A DNA stretch of 64,000 bases, taken from positions 3,182-67,181 of the forward strand of contig NZ_LGQW01000015.1 of NCBI RefSeq assembly GCF_003116035.1, given 5' to 3'. The stretch comes from Azospirillum sp. TSH64. GTDB lineage: Bacteria; Pseudomonadota; Alphaproteobacteria; Azospirillales; Azospirillaceae. This document shows, piece by piece, positions 25,785-33,727 of this stretch (its first letter is position 1; the number at the start of each line of letters is the position of its first letter). The notes below the pieces were generated by a model, which was given only the letters and a program-made list of their open reading frames with translations, searched no databases and was not told where the DNA came from. The position numbers and the translations under genes were made by a program.

Positions 25785-27407
25785 ATGGACGCCCTGCCCG
25801 ACACCATCGACGCCCTGCGCGCCGCGCTTCTCGAAGCGCGGGGCCGAGCTGCGTTGGCCGAGGCGGACGCCGCCCAGGCGCGGGCCGAACGGTCCGGCGA
25901 CCAGGCGCTGATCGCCACCCTGAAGCTCCAGATCGAGAAGCTCCAGCGCGACCTCTACGGCCGGCGCTCCGAACGGACCTCCCGACTGCTCGACCAGCTC
26001 GAATTCCAGTTGGAGGAGGCGGAGGCAAGCGTCGGCGAGGACGATCTGGCGGCGGAACAGGTGGCCGAGGCGACCGGCGCGGCCCGCATCACCCGCAAGG
26101 CGCCGTCGCGCAAGCCGTTCCCGGCGCACCTGCCGCGCGAGCGCGTCGTGATCCCGGCGCCGGCGGTGTGCCCATGCTGCGGCTCGACCCGGCTGTGCAA
26201 GCTGGGTGAAAGCGTGACCGAGACGGCCGAACGCATTCCCGCGCGGTGGAAGATCATCCAAACGGTGCGTGAGAAATTCTCCTGCCGGGACTGCGAGACG
26301 ATCAGCCAGCCGCCGGCACCGTTCCACACCACGCCGCGCGGCTGGGCGGGACCGAACCTGCTGGCCACGCTGCTGTTCGAGAAGTTCGGCCAGCATCAGC
26401 CGCTGAACCGCCAGTGCGAGCGCTTCGCCAAGGAGGGCATGGAGATCAGCCTGTCCACCGCGGCCGACCAGGTAGGGGCGGCGTGCGGGGTGCTGAAGCC
26501 GCTGCTCGACCGGCTCGAAGCGCATGTGCTGGCGGCAGAGCGGTTGCACGGCGACGACACGACCGTGCCGGTTCTGGCCAAGGGCAAGACCGACACCGGC
26601 CGCATCTGGGTCTATGTGCGCGATGACCGGCCGTTTGGCGGCGAGGCGGCGCCGGCAGCGCTGTTCCATTACTCCCGCGACCGCGGCGGCGGGCATCCCG
26701 AGGCGCATTTGACCGGCTGGACCGGGGTGCTTCAGGCCGACGCCTATGCCGGTTACAACCGCCTCTACGATGCGAGCCGCCAGCCGGAGCCCGTGGCCGA
26801 GGCCCTGTGTTGGGCACACGCGCGTCGGAAATTCTTCGAACTGGCCGACATCGCCGCCAACAAGCGGCGCGGCAAGGGAGCGCCGCCGATCTCGCCCTTG
26901 GCGCTGGAGGCGGTGCGGCGCATCGACCCGCTGTTCGACATCGAGCGTGAGGCGCTGGGGCGTTCGGCGGCCGACCGTCTGGCGGTGCGCACCGAGCTGT
27001 CCAAGCCCCGGATCGAGGAACTGGAAAACTGGATGCGAACGGCCCGGGCCGGGATGTCGAAGCACGCGCCGGTGGCCAAGGCGATGGACTACATGCTGAC
27101 CCGCTGGGAAGGCTTCACCCGCTTCCTGCGTGACGGACGGGTCTGCCTGACCAACAATGCTGCCGAACGAGCGTTGCGCGGCATCGCACTGGGCAGACGG
27201 GCATGGCTATTCTGCGGATCGGATCGAGGCGGGCAGCGCGCCGCCGCCATGTACAGCCTGATCGTGACGGCAAAGATGAACGACATCGATCCCCAGGCGT
27301 GGCTGGCCGACGTTCTGGCCCGCATCAACGATCTGCCTCAGACCAAGCTGCACGAACTGCTGCCCTGGGAATGGAAGCGGCTGCACGAGGCGACCACGGC
27401 GATCTGA
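25785..27407 (+). CDS. tnpC: IS66 transposase TnpC (copy 2)
   Basis: The 540-residue transposase starts at MDALPDTIDALRAALLEARG, equivalent to copy 1. It has the coiled coil, the zinc-finger-like CPCCGSTRLCKLGE, LHGDDTTVPVLAKGKTDTGR, LQADAYAGYNRLYD and LTNNAAERALRGIALGRRAW. The frame is intact. It is clearly diverged from copy 1 (many substitutions in the coiled coil and the 480-500 region), so the two are related elements rather than recent sisters. Confidence 0.95.
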   Translation: MDALPDTIDALRAALLEARGRAALAEADAAQARAERSGDQALIATLKLQIEKLQRDLYGRRSERTSRLLDQLEFQLEEAEASVGEDDLAAEQVAEATGAARITRKAPSRKPFPAHLPRERVVIPAPAVCPCCGSTRLCKLGESVTETAERIPARWKIIQTVREKFSCRDCETISQPPAPFHTTPRGWAGPNLLATLLFEKFGQHQPLNRQCERFAKEGMEISLSTAADQVGAACGVLKPLLDRLEAHVLAAERLHGDDTTVPVLAKGKTDTGRIWVYVRDDRPFGGEAAPAALFHYSRDRGGGHPEAHLTGWTGVLQADAYAGYNRLYDASRQPEPVAEALCWAHARRKFFELADIAANKRRGKGAPPISPLALEAVRRIDPLFDIEREALGRSAADRLAVRTELSKPRIEELENWMRTARAGMSKHAPVAKAMDYMLTRWEGFTRFLRDGRVCLTNNAAERALRGIALGRRAWLFCGSDRGGQRAAAMYSLIVTAKMNDIDPQAWLADVLARINDLPQTKLHELLPWEWKRLHEATTAI

Positions 27408-27413
27408 GGAACC

Positions 27414-27626
27414 ATGGCCAGAACCCGCAACCTCGTGACCATGGAGCGCGTCGCCGAGATCCTCGGCGAGGACGTCGAATGGCTGATCGACATTGCCATC
27501 GAGCTGGAGCCGGAGGACGGTTGCCTGGCCGTGTTCGGCCCAGGCGAGCAGTGGTTCTATGCCCTGACCGAAGATGGCGTCGAAAGCCTCAAGGAACTCA
27601 TCCAAATCCACCGAGCAGCACGCTGA
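27414..27626 (+). CDS. Small IS66 passenger protein, function unknown
   Basis: This 70-residue acidic protein (MARTRNLVTMERVAEILGED, ending LKELIQIHRAAR) starts seven bases after the tnpC stop and ends 40 bases before the right end of the element. It contains a possible short helix-turn-helix (VAEILGEDVEWLIDIAIEL). IS66 copy 1 lacks it. It travels with the element, so it is probably a transposition-related accessory, but no function is known to me. Confidence 0.6.
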   Translation: MARTRNLVTMERVAEILGEDVEWLIDIAIELEPEDGCLAVFGPGEQWFYALTEDGVESLKELIQIHRAAR

Positions 27627-27666
27627 ACGATTCGATCCGCACCCGCGTCACTCACCGGATGCGTAC

Positions 27667-27674
27667 GGACAGCC
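27667..27674. repeat. Right 8-bp target duplication of IS66 copy 2
   Basis: GGACAGCC here is identical to 24870-24877 and abuts the right end of the element inside the IS630 gene. Confidence 0.9.
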
Positions 27675-28411
27675 GGAGCGCGCCGACGAAGGTGGTCGTG
27701 TTCCAGTGGCCATGCGGGACCGGAGCGCGGCATCGCTCGCCCCTTGGCGCGCGGCCGTACATCCGGGCCATCTTCGTGGAGGTGCCGCACTCGTCGATGA
27801 ACACCAGACGCTCCGGATCGAGGTCCGGTTGGCCGTCGAACCAGGCTTCGCGCTGTTCTGCTATGTCCGGCCGGTTCTGTTCGGCGGCATGCGCCGTCTT
27901 TTTTTCCGCGTCACGCCGTGGCGCTGGAAGAACCGGCACACGATGCTGGGCAAGGGGCGATAGCCCGTTGCCGCGTCCAGACGCTCGGCTACCTCCGCCA
28001 GGGTCAGGTCCGGCTCCGCCGTGATCAGAGCCAGGAGGAACTCCCGGTGCTCATCGATCCGGCGCGAGCGCACGTTCCCGCCGCGCTTGTCCGGTGTCAG
28101 GTCACCCCGCGTGCGCGCCCGTGCCACCCAGCGGATCGCAGACGATACGCCAACACCGAAGCGCGCCGCCGCCGCCCGACAGGAAGACCCGGCATGAACG
28201 GCATCGACAACGCGCTGACGCAGATCGACGGAAAGCGCCTTGGACATGCGGGCCAGCCTCCTTCACCAGCCCGAATCTTGAATCACATTTCCGACCTCAC
28301 GGGAATCACCCGATTCACATGCACGTCAATCCGCTCTAGATGTTCCGCCATCGGTAGCCGGGCCAGATGCTACAATTACGATAGGCTACACAATTAGATC
28401 AGCATTACTCA

Positions 28412-29887
28412 TTATACATTATGACTGATCATTTCCAAGAAAACATCTATAATGGAACTGATAACTTCTGATGACACATGGCGTGAAACACCATCGTCGT
28501 TACCGTAAACTTGGCCAATATGAGGATATATCCAGCGTACAACCTCGAAACTCGGCCAATAATATACATTCTGAAGGTTCTTCTTCATCACTTCATGGAC
28601 CGCCACCCGCAATATAGATTTGCTCACACAATCGGCCAGGACCGCAGAAGCTCGCTCAAAGCTGACAAGAAGAGGAATCGGAGAAAGAGTAAGGACAATT
28701 TTGACATCTGGATTGATAATGCGAATCAATCTGATAATTTCCATTATATTTTGGACATTCTCATCCACTCCGGTCGTTCTAAATGTATAGGATTCTGATA
28801 GAATCCGACTCCCAACCCAGGTTGAATTCGGAATAACGGCGTTCCCTCCAAATTCTGCGTCAAAGAATGCCGCTCCTAATCCCAAGGTATATATAAAGCA
28901 ATCAGCCTTTTTTAGTTGTTCTATAGTTTGTGCTTGAGATAGACCTAGAAGACTTTTCAGATTTTCAGAAGATTTCTCATCTAAATTTATGGTCCCAGAG
29001 GCCCATTCAAAAAAAATGCGATTTGTAAAAGTGTTGTTGATATCTTCTCCAATCGGCAGATGCCAGACCGATCGGCCATGACGCTTTAACTCTGCCGCGA
29101 CATTACCAGCAAAGCAGGAACCAAAAGTCACGAAATGTGCCTCCCGTCCAAGTATTGGAGGAGAGTGGAAGAACTCGTTAGCCACATGCTTTCGAATGAC
29201 ATTGACAAAATTTTCTTCAAGATCTTTTTGTAGCGGATAACGAGCAAACGATTTTCTTCTGCTCCTGGCTTTTGGGTGATTGACGACGACAGTCGAGGAA
29301 ACAGGAAGACCTGCCGCGACAACAGTCTCCAAAGGCTCTCCCATCCGCGCCAGCAGACTTCCAAGATCGTGTTGCGCCTCCCTATCATTTGGATCAAGCT
29401 CTAGCAACCGCTCATATGCTACCCTTGCTTGGGCCCATTCATCCACATACATCGATACCGTAGCCAAAACTCGCCACGCTTCCGTCCAGTGGGATGCCAG
29501 CCGAACCGCCCATCTCGCCAAACGAAAAGCCTCACGGTTTTTCGCTGGAATGCCGAGGCTCATTAAACATTTGGCCGCCCGCACCTGGGAGTGGACAGCA
29601 CCTGGCCTTAGGACCGCTGCCAACATCAATTGATTGGCCATTTCCCTCAAACGGCGCTGGAAATAGAAAATTTCTGCCCGCAACTCGCAGGCCTTTGGGC
29701 AGGGTTTGACAGACTCAAGAGCATCGAGGCCCTCTTGATATCGGCCCAGGCGCAGCAGAGATTCCGCCAAGAGAACTCGTGCCTCTGCATCGTCTGGTTT
29801 TAGCAGCAAATAGTCGGTTAAGGCTGCAGCCACTTCCTGATCACCGTCCAGTCTGGAGAGCAGAAGCGCCAAGTTGTCACCGTTCAT
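28412..29887 (-). CDS. TPR and GSCFA-domain protein
   Basis: The protein is about 491 residues. The N-terminal ~200 residues are TPR-like helices: ALTDYLLLKPDDAEARVLLA, AYERLLELDPNDREAQHDL. The C-terminal half carries the name-giving GSCFA motif in VTFGSCFAGNVAAELKRHG (about 265), then NTFTNRIFFEWASG, FIYTLGLGAAFFD and IVLTLSPIPLLVSF. GSCFA domains are related to SGNH hydrolases, so a glycan- or acyl-directed hydrolase/transferase role is likely from family knowledge. The ATG at 29887 was chosen; a GTG at 29962 would add 25 residues. It is AT-richer than the flanks and lies between IS remnants and the TPR gene, on the strand of the glycan operon. Confidence 0.85.
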   Translation of the reverse strand: MNGDNLALLLSRLDGDQEVAAALTDYLLLKPDDAEARVLLAESLLRLGRYQEGLDALESVKPCPKACELRAEIFYFQRRLREMANQLMLAAVLRPGAVHSQVRAAKCLMSLGIPAKNREAFRLARWAVRLASHWTEAWRVLATVSMYVDEWAQARVAYERLLELDPNDREAQHDLGSLLARMGEPLETVVAAGLPVSSTVVVNHPKARSRRKSFARYPLQKDLEENFVNVIRKHVANEFFHSPPILGREAHFVTFGSCFAGNVAAELKRHGRSVWHLPIGEDINNTFTNRIFFEWASGTINLDEKSSENLKSLLGLSQAQTIEQLKKADCFIYTLGLGAAFFDAEFGGNAVIPNSTWVGSRILSESYTFRTTGVDENVQNIMEIIRLIRIINPDVKIVLTLSPIPLLVSFERASAVLADCVSKSILRVAVHEVMKKNLQNVYYWPSFEVVRWIYPHIGQVYGNDDGVSRHVSSEVISSIIDVFLEMISHNV

Positions 29888-30203
29888 CCCAACCGTCCGT
29901 CCATATTCTGATAAGAATTCCTGTATTTCGAGTACCGAGCCGCCAATCCAGTGTACTGACACAGATCAAAGATCATAGACTGTCCAAGCGAAGCAATGCG
30001 ATGCGTTGAGGATGGGCCACAAGCATCCTCCCACTGCACCCAAGCCCTATCGCTTCGCCACAGATACCATGACACCTCACACTAGACATCAGCACCGCCA
30101 TCTATGGAGCACAGTGATGAAGCTTGAAGTGCTTATCGAAACCCCGCTCCGGCGCATTCAACCAATGATTGTGGTTGGCTTCAGACCAGTCGTGATATAC
30201 CCC

Positions 30204-31421
30204 CTAGGAAAGAAACCGAATACCTCCCTCTTCATAGGCAGAGGCTAACTCTGCAAAAGCCCAAGGTCTCAGACAGGCTGTAAACCTAGACAACTGAGGA
30301 GTTAGACCCGTCTTTTGCAGCAACTCTACAGCTTCCTTGCGATTTCCTTGACGCAAGCGCAGCACTGCCATGGAAGAAAGAACCCAATGATTGTCTTCCG
30401 CAAGATGAAGGGCGGCATTCATCCATTGCTCCGCATTGCCCATGTCTCCAATTTGGAGCAAAGCTAAGCTCATGGTACTAGCTGCCATTGGATCTTTCTG
30501 ACACCAGTCGCTTTCCGCATCACCCAGCGGCATTTTCAGCAACTCAACAGCCTTTTCAGGCTGGCCCTCAGCAATAGAGATTAGCCCCAAACCAACTCGT
30601 CCTCGCAGTTGGTAAGGGCTGTTTGATCTAGCAGCCTCTCGTTGATAGTGGGTTTTGGATTCGACGAGGTCACCTTGAGCATGCAACACTTGAGCAAGGT
30701 CGATTGTTCTCGCGCTGTCATCAGGGTGATGCGCCAAATGGTGACGCAAAGCTTTTTCAGCGGCAGGCCACTCACCCGCGACCAGATAAGCCCAAGCCAA
30801 TTGATCCATCATGGTCATGTTGTCTGGATCCACGGATGCCAGTGCTTCCAGACAGGGCAAAGCACACGACCATTGCTGCTGCACAATCAAATTGTGCAGC
30901 ACTTCGGCGATGTGGTCCGAAAAGTTGTCCGGAATGTCAGACGGTGATGGTCGAATCTTACTGGCCAACCTACGGGCCTCCTCGATTCGCCCCGAGAAGC
31001 TGAGAGCTATGGTCATTACTGACTGGACCCATGGGAGATCGCTTCCTGCTTGCATCGCTTCTGATGCGAGCCGCAACGCTCCATCACAATCTCCATCCTT
31101 TAGTTGGCGGATCGCAATAACGACCAAGCCCAAGGCAAAATAATTGGGTGACACCCGCAACGCTGCTTGTTCAGCAACGGTGCTATCCTGCCCAACGGCT
31201 TGAAGCAAACGGATCAGACGAACCTGACCCTCTAGCCGATGAGGCTGCAGATCAACCGCTCTACTGTAAGAAGAAAGCGCATTGGCTATGCTTCCCTCTC
31301 GCTCAAGCGCAATGCCCATTTCCAAACAATAATTGGCAAATGTAGACACACGGATATTTTGACGCCATTGCTCAATTGCTTTCGGAGATAAATCAATGGC
31401 TGATGCTTTATGAGAAAACAT
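30204..31421 (-). CDS. TPR-repeat protein
   Basis: The 405-residue protein is almost entirely helical repeats: NYCLEMGIALEREGSIANAL and SSYSRAVDLQP near the start, AWAYLVAGEWPAAEKALRHH in the middle, MSLALLQIGDMGNAEQWMNA and VLRLRQGNRKEAVELLQKTG near the end. No catalytic domain was seen. The ATG at 31421 follows AAAGGG; a longer frame adds 18 residues with no ribosome site. TPR proteins of this kind in glycosylation islands often scaffold or bind protein substrates, which is inference here. A gap of about 315 bases to the TPR-GSCFA gene holds nothing recognisable. Confidence 0.82.
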   Translation of the reverse strand: MFSHKASAIDLSPKAIEQWRQNIRVSTFANYCLEMGIALEREGSIANALSSYSRAVDLQPHRLEGQVRLIRLLQAVGQDSTVAEQAALRVSPNYFALGLVVIAIRQLKDGDCDGALRLASEAMQAGSDLPWVQSVMTIALSFSGRIEEARRLASKIRPSPSDIPDNFSDHIAEVLHNLIVQQQWSCALPCLEALASVDPDNMTMMDQLAWAYLVAGEWPAAEKALRHHLAHHPDDSARTIDLAQVLHAQGDLVESKTHYQREAARSNSPYQLRGRVGLGLISIAEGQPEKAVELLKMPLGDAESDWCQKDPMAASTMSLALLQIGDMGNAEQWMNAALHLAEDNHWVLSSMAVLRLRQGNRKEAVELLQKTGLTPQLSRFTACLRPWAFAELASAYEEGGIRFLS

Positions 31422-31665
31422 GTATGTACCCTTTGGTGCGCGGAAACGACCGAGGCAGCTCCGACCGTAAGCCACCTCACCATAGCAATAAGGGATACAT
31501 CAAACCAGAGACTGTCACGAATCAGCACCGCTGTCTCGTCCTGCGCGGACAATGGCTGATACTGCATCACGAGAAAGGTTGGCTTATCAGGGCGCGGAAA
31601 AAGGGCTGTGCACGGCTCTCGTGTCGTGATTCCCTCCTGTGAGGGAAAAGGTGATGGGCGAGGGA

Positions 31666-32180
31666 ATGATGCGGGGCTTGGACGAACGTAGCGAGGGTCT
31701 TTTCAGCTAAGTGAGCTGCGAGGCGCGGGTTCCGGCGACCCATCCATTGTGGGCGATCCGGCATCGTGGACGAAGCGCTGGAGGTGATGTCACGACCTTT
31801 GAGGGTCTGTACCCCAAGATCGGGCAGCCTTCGATCCCACCGGAGAAGCTGCTGCGGGTGTTGCTGCTCCAGGCCTTCTACTCGGTGCGCTCGGAACGGC
31901 AGTTGATAGAGCAGCTCGACTACAACCTACTGTTCCGCTGGTTCGTCGGCTTGTCGATGGACGCTCCGGTGTGGGACGTGACGGTGTTCACCAAGGGCCG
32001 GGAGCGTCTACTGGCCGGAGATGTGGCGGCCAAGTTCCTGGCCACCGTGCTGGGCCAGCCGAAGGTGAAGGCGCTGCTGTCGGACGAGCATTTTTCGGTG
32101 GACGGCACGCTGATCGAAGCCTGGGCCTCGGTGAAGAGCTTCCGGCCCAAGGATAGCAGCGGTGAGGGGCGTAGCTGGCA
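31666..32180 (+). pseudogene. IS5-like (DUF772) transposase, N-terminal fragment, degraded
   Basis: The frames read MMRGLDERSEGLFS, a stop, SCEARVPATHPLWAIRH, then after two frameshifts PSIPPEKLLRVLLLQAFYSV and LFRWFVGLSMDAPVWDVTVF. The sequence finishes with HFSVDGTLIEAWASVKSFRP, which holds the first catalytic Asp. The in-frame TAA and frameshifts show it is dead. After SSGEGR the sequence changes to the left flank of an IS256 element, which appears to have inserted here. Confidence 0.78.
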
Positions 32181-32343
32181 TGGTTTGGGAGTGTCAGGAA
32201 TTCCGTGCTTGGCGGGGTTATCCTAGAACTGAAGGAGACCCGACATGGCCCGACGCAAAGAGCCCGTTATTCCGGACGCGATCCTCGACCAACTGCTGGC
32301 TGGAGCTGACGCCAAGACGGCATTCGACCAGAACGGCTTGCTA

Positions 32344-33182
32344 GGGCTGGGACTCATAACCAGTAGCAGACGGCAGCGGCGATGCAGACGGCGGCATGGA
32401 AGTTTGTGGCCAGCCGGTCGTAACGGGTGGCGACACGTCGGAAATCCTTGAGCCGATTGAACATGCGCTCGATGGCGTTGCGGTTTCGATAAAGGTATGG
32501 CGAGAAACAGTTTTTCCAGATGCGGTTGATCTTGGGCGGGATGTTTGGCGCGGCTCCAATCGCCTCGATCTTCCGGCGCACGGCGTTGGTGTCATAGCCC
32601 TTGTCGCCATGGATCAGATCTGCGGCGGCGACTTTGTCGAGCAGGGTGTCGGCAGCGACGCAATCCGCGACCTGCCCGCCGGTGAGTAGGAAGGCGATGG
32701 GGCGGCAGTTCCGGTCGGTCAGGGCGTGGATTTTGGTGGTGCGACCGCCGCGCGAGCGACCGATCGCTTGGTTCCGCTCCCCCCTTTTCCGCCCGAGGCG
32801 CAGCGATGCGCCTTTACGGCGGAGGAATCGATCAAAACCTCCGCGGGCGGTCCTCCGGCGGTGGCCAGAGCGTGAAACAGGTTCGACCAGACACCCTTGG
32901 CCGCCCAGCGCTGGAAGCGGTTGTACAGCGTCTTGCGCGGCCCGTAGACCGCAGGGGCATCCTTCCACCGGCAGCCGGAGATCAGGACATGCACGATACC
33001 GCTGATGACCCGGCGATCATCGACCCGGGGCTTGCCACGGGTGTCCGTCGGCAGATGTGGTTCAAGCCGCGCAAACTGCGTGTCGGTCAGCCAAAAATAG
33101 TCTCGGTCCAACAGCGGTCTCCTTCCGGAGACCTTGAATCACAACCCCGAACCCTTGGGAATCCCTTTATGGGTCCCAGCCC
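32344..33182 (-). mobile_element. IS5-family (IS427-group-like) insertion sequence inside IS256
   Basis: About 839 bp, with inverted ends gggctgggactcataa (left) and tttatgggtcccagccc (right). It is flanked by TA, or by CTAG if the outermost bases are counted as duplicated. It interrupts the IS256 transposase without changing the reading frame of the rejoined gene. Confidence 0.85.
32354..33111 (-). CDS. IS5-family transposase (two overlapping frames)
   Basis: The first frame (33111 down to 32719) has DRDYFWLTDTQFARLEPHLP, GCRWKDAPAVYGPRKTLYNR and EVLIDSSAVKAHRCASGGK (first Asp). The second frame (ending 32354) continues RSRGGRTTKIHALTDRNCRP, HGDKGYDTNAVRRKIEA (second Asp) and NAIERMFNRLKDFRRVATRY (Glu). 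The frames overlap at a cccccttttccg/aaaagggg run near 32783, the usual programmed frameshift of this group. All three catalytic acids are present, so the copy may be active. Confidence 0.87.
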
Positions 33183-33444
33183 TAGACCAGCTGAAGAAAG
33201 CGCTGACGGAGCGTGCTCTGAAGGCGGAGCTGGATCATCACCTGGCCGGTGACGAGAGCGGCAACCGTCGCAACGGCTACGGCCAGAAGACGGTGCTGAC
33301 CGAGGGTGGCTCGGTGGGCCTGTCCATTCCCCGCGACCGGACGGGAACGTTCGATCCGGCGCTGATCGGCAAGTACCAGCGCCGCTTCCCCGGCTTCGAC
33401 GAGAAGATCGTGTCGATGTACGCGCGGGGCATGTCGACACGGGA

Positions 33445-33684
33445 GTCAACCGGCAGCTCTACCGGCGGCGCAACGTAGTCGACCGCTGCGTCGGCTGGCT
33501 CAAGCACTGCCGTAATCTCGCCAGCCGCTCCGACAAGCTCGCTCTCAACTTCCTGGCCTGGATCAAACTCACCATAATCCGCCGGTCGCTGCGCAGGCTC
33601 TGTCCGTCAGACACTACCCATGCCTTCAGCCAGCTCGGTAAGCAAAAACCGAAGAAGGGGGTTTTTCAGCAGCCTGTTAGATGA
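33445..33684 (+). pseudogene. C-terminal fragment of another IS5-like transposase
   Basis: The frame reads VNRQLYRRRNVVDRCVGWLK, HCRNLASRSDKLALNFLAWI, then KLTIIRRSLRRL. It ends in a run containing GVFQQPV, whose DNA (ggggtttttcagcagcctgttag) looks like an IS end. It is fused directly to the truncated IS256, so a deletion or recombination between elements made the junction near 33440. Confidence 0.65.
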
Positions 33685-33727
33685 TAATCATCCTGGTATA
33701 CGGTCTCATATAGATGGAGCTTAGAGA

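Larger units (their letters stand above)
24878..27666 (+). mobile_element. IS66-family insertion sequence, copy 2 (complete, 2789 bp)
   Basis: It has the same gene order as copy 1 but an extra passenger gene after tnpC. The left end starts gtacccctccgccgag and the right end finishes cactcaccggatgcgtac (about 15 of 23 positions inverted-repeat). It lies inside an IS630 transposase gene with a perfect 8-bp GGACAGCC duplication, so it is younger than that element. Confidence 0.94.
24501..28247 (-). pseudogene. IS630 transposase gene, split by IS66 copy 2
   Basis: The 5' part (28247 down to 27675) has SKALSVDLRQRVVDAVHAG, a helix-turn-helix (CRAAAARFGVGVSSAIRWV) and an A7 slippery run near 27900 (cggaaaaaaagacgg). 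There the frame shifts to ERLVFIDECGTSTKMARMYG, the first catalytic Asp. The run looks like the programmed frameshift of this family. The 3' part (24869 down to 24501) has [12 protein letters not shown] (second Asp) and [16 protein letters not shown] (Glu). Joining the two at the target duplication gives [20 protein letters not shown], in frame. So only the IS66 insertion disrupts it. Confidence 0.87.
24488..28336 (-). mobile_element. IS630-family element interrupted by IS66 copy 2 (about 1.05 kb without the insert)
   Basis: The ends gagcggatt (24488-24496) and aatccgctc (28328-28336) are inverted repeats, each next to TA (24486-24487 and 28337-28338), the canonical IS630/mariner target. Removing 24870-27666 or the equivalent leaves an element of normal IS630 size with a transposase gene across it. 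Confidence 0.85.
32245..33438 (+). pseudogene. IS256-family transposase, interrupted by an IS5 element and truncated
   Basis: The left piece reads ARRKEPVIPDAILDQLLAGA and then DAKTAFDQNGLL (32245-32343). The right piece (33183-33438) continues DQLKKALTERALKAELDHHL, GNRRNGYGQKTV, then PRDRTGTFDPALIGKYQRRF and MYARGMSTRE. Removing the IS5 element rejoins NGLLDQLKK perfectly. After STRE the frame runs into unrelated sequence, so the C-terminal two thirds with the DDE catalytic residues is lost. Confidence 0.82.

Noticed and set aside
28339..28411. An attachment site or tRNA at the right edge of the IS630 element
   Set aside because: No tRNA-like cloverleaf or direct repeat beyond the TA target was seen.
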